From NCBI GenBank assembly GCA_002358975.1, contig DEPX01000041.1, positions 24,574 through 31,741 of the forward strand: DNA of 7,168 nt, in the 5' to 3' direction. The position numbers were made by a program, and so were the translations under genes. The notes below the pieces were generated by a model. The model was not told the origin of the DNA. It ran no database searches and was given only the letters and a program-made list of their open reading frames with translations. The DNA is from Micrococcaceae bacterium UBA3381 (lineage in GTDB: Bacteria > Actinomycetota > Actinomycetes > Actinomycetales > Micrococcaceae). Positions 6,865 through 7,168 of the stretch are shown one piece after another. Position 1 is the first letter of the stretch. Each line of letters opens with the position of its first letter.

Positions 6865-7168
6865 ATCCACGGACCAGCAGCGTGGAAATAACCGTGGCTA
6901 CGGGCGCACGTTTGGCGTTAGAAATTTCCGTTTGAGTAGTGATTAATCTGTTGCCAGCGAGCTCTTTGACCGAAGTAACGGTCAATTGAGCGAATAATTC
7001 GTCACCGCCCACCACAGGGCGGTGGTAGGTAAATCGCTGGTCAGCGTGCACCACACGAGAAAAGTCAACCTTGGCGTCCGGATCGTGAACCACCAGGGCT
7101 TCGGCGCGCTGCGCGATGGTCACCAGATAGGTTGGGGGCGCTACCAACGCTTTGTGACCGGCAGCGCG
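6863..7168 (-). CDS. HadA-like FAS1-type dehydratase subunit (5' end beyond window)
   Basis: The C-terminal 101 residues of a MaoC-like N-domain (FAS1-like dehydratase) protein are visible. The frame stays open to the window edge (RAAGHKALVAPPTYL at the edge), so the start lies to the right; by comparison with mycobacterial HadA some 45 residues are probably missing. A TTG at 7147 is internal and should not be taken as the start. Family features seen are GHKALVAPPTYLV, then VVHADQRFTYHRPVVGGDELFAQLTVTSV and a final hotdog strand region. In known HadAB enzymes this subunit holds the acyl chain while HadB provides the catalytic Asp/His; the same division is likely here because the next gene has those residues. 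The stop TAA (6863–6865) overlaps that gene's ribosome-binding site, indicating an operon. Confidence 0.88.
   Translation of the reverse strand, partial: RAAGHKALVAPPTYLVTIAQRAEALVVHDPDAKVDFSRVVHADQRFTYHRPVVGGDELFAQLTVTSVKELAGNRLITTQTEISNAKRAPVATVISTLLVRG

Noticed and set aside
1..7168. Defence system, CRISPR array, tRNA or rRNA gene, insertion sequence or prophage
   Set aside because: No direct-repeat arrays, transposase or phage-type proteins, or RNA-gene sequence were seen; all large frames have ordinary metabolic, transport, regulatory or envelope functions.

Overview
The window looks like a chromosomal segment of an actinobacterium. The evidence is the type of each protein (MHS-family transporter with a Micrococcales/Corynebacteriales flavour, an AT3–SGNH acyltransferase with the actinobacterial SLSVQGQFYL motif) and a HadA-like/HadB-like dehydratase pair beside murB. 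Base composition appears moderate rather than very high G+C. I lean towards Micrococcales (Micrococcaceae-like), because as far as I recall a two-gene hotdog-fold dehydratase pair just upstream of murB is seen there. The genus cannot be fixed from sequence alone.

Layout, left to right. (1) Positions 1–495 (+) hold the 3' part of an isochorismatase-superfamily cysteine amidohydrolase most like N-carbamoylsarcosine/maleamate amidases. (2) A perfect 16-bp inverted repeat at 531–571 separates it from an MHS-family proton symporter (645–2069, +). (3) A convergent terminator hairpin (2108–2133) lies between the transporter and an IclR-family regulator (2125–2940, −); the regulator's stop codon is inside the hairpin. 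(4) A large membrane acyltransferase with a C-terminal extracytoplasmic SGNH esterase-like domain follows (3038–5143, −), with a good sigma70-type promoter just upstream (5170–5198). (5) A tight minus-strand operon fills the right end: a HadA-like dehydratase subunit (cut by the window edge), a HadB-like MaoC hydratase, and murB.

How the genes may work together. The amidohydrolase, transporter and IclR regulator look like a small catabolic module: uptake of an organic acid or amide-type compound, cytoplasmic C–N hydrolysis, and effector-responsive control. This is inferred from gene order and families; no substrate can be read from the sequence. The acyltransferase and murB both concern the cell envelope, surface glycan acylation and peptidoglycan precursor synthesis respectively. 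They have separate promoters or a long gap and need not be co-regulated. The dehydratase pair would act on acyl thioesters. I see no RNA genes, CRISPR arrays, insertion sequences or clearly novel system. Most of the window is ordinary actinobacterial chromosome, and the main unexplained signals are small intergenic structures.
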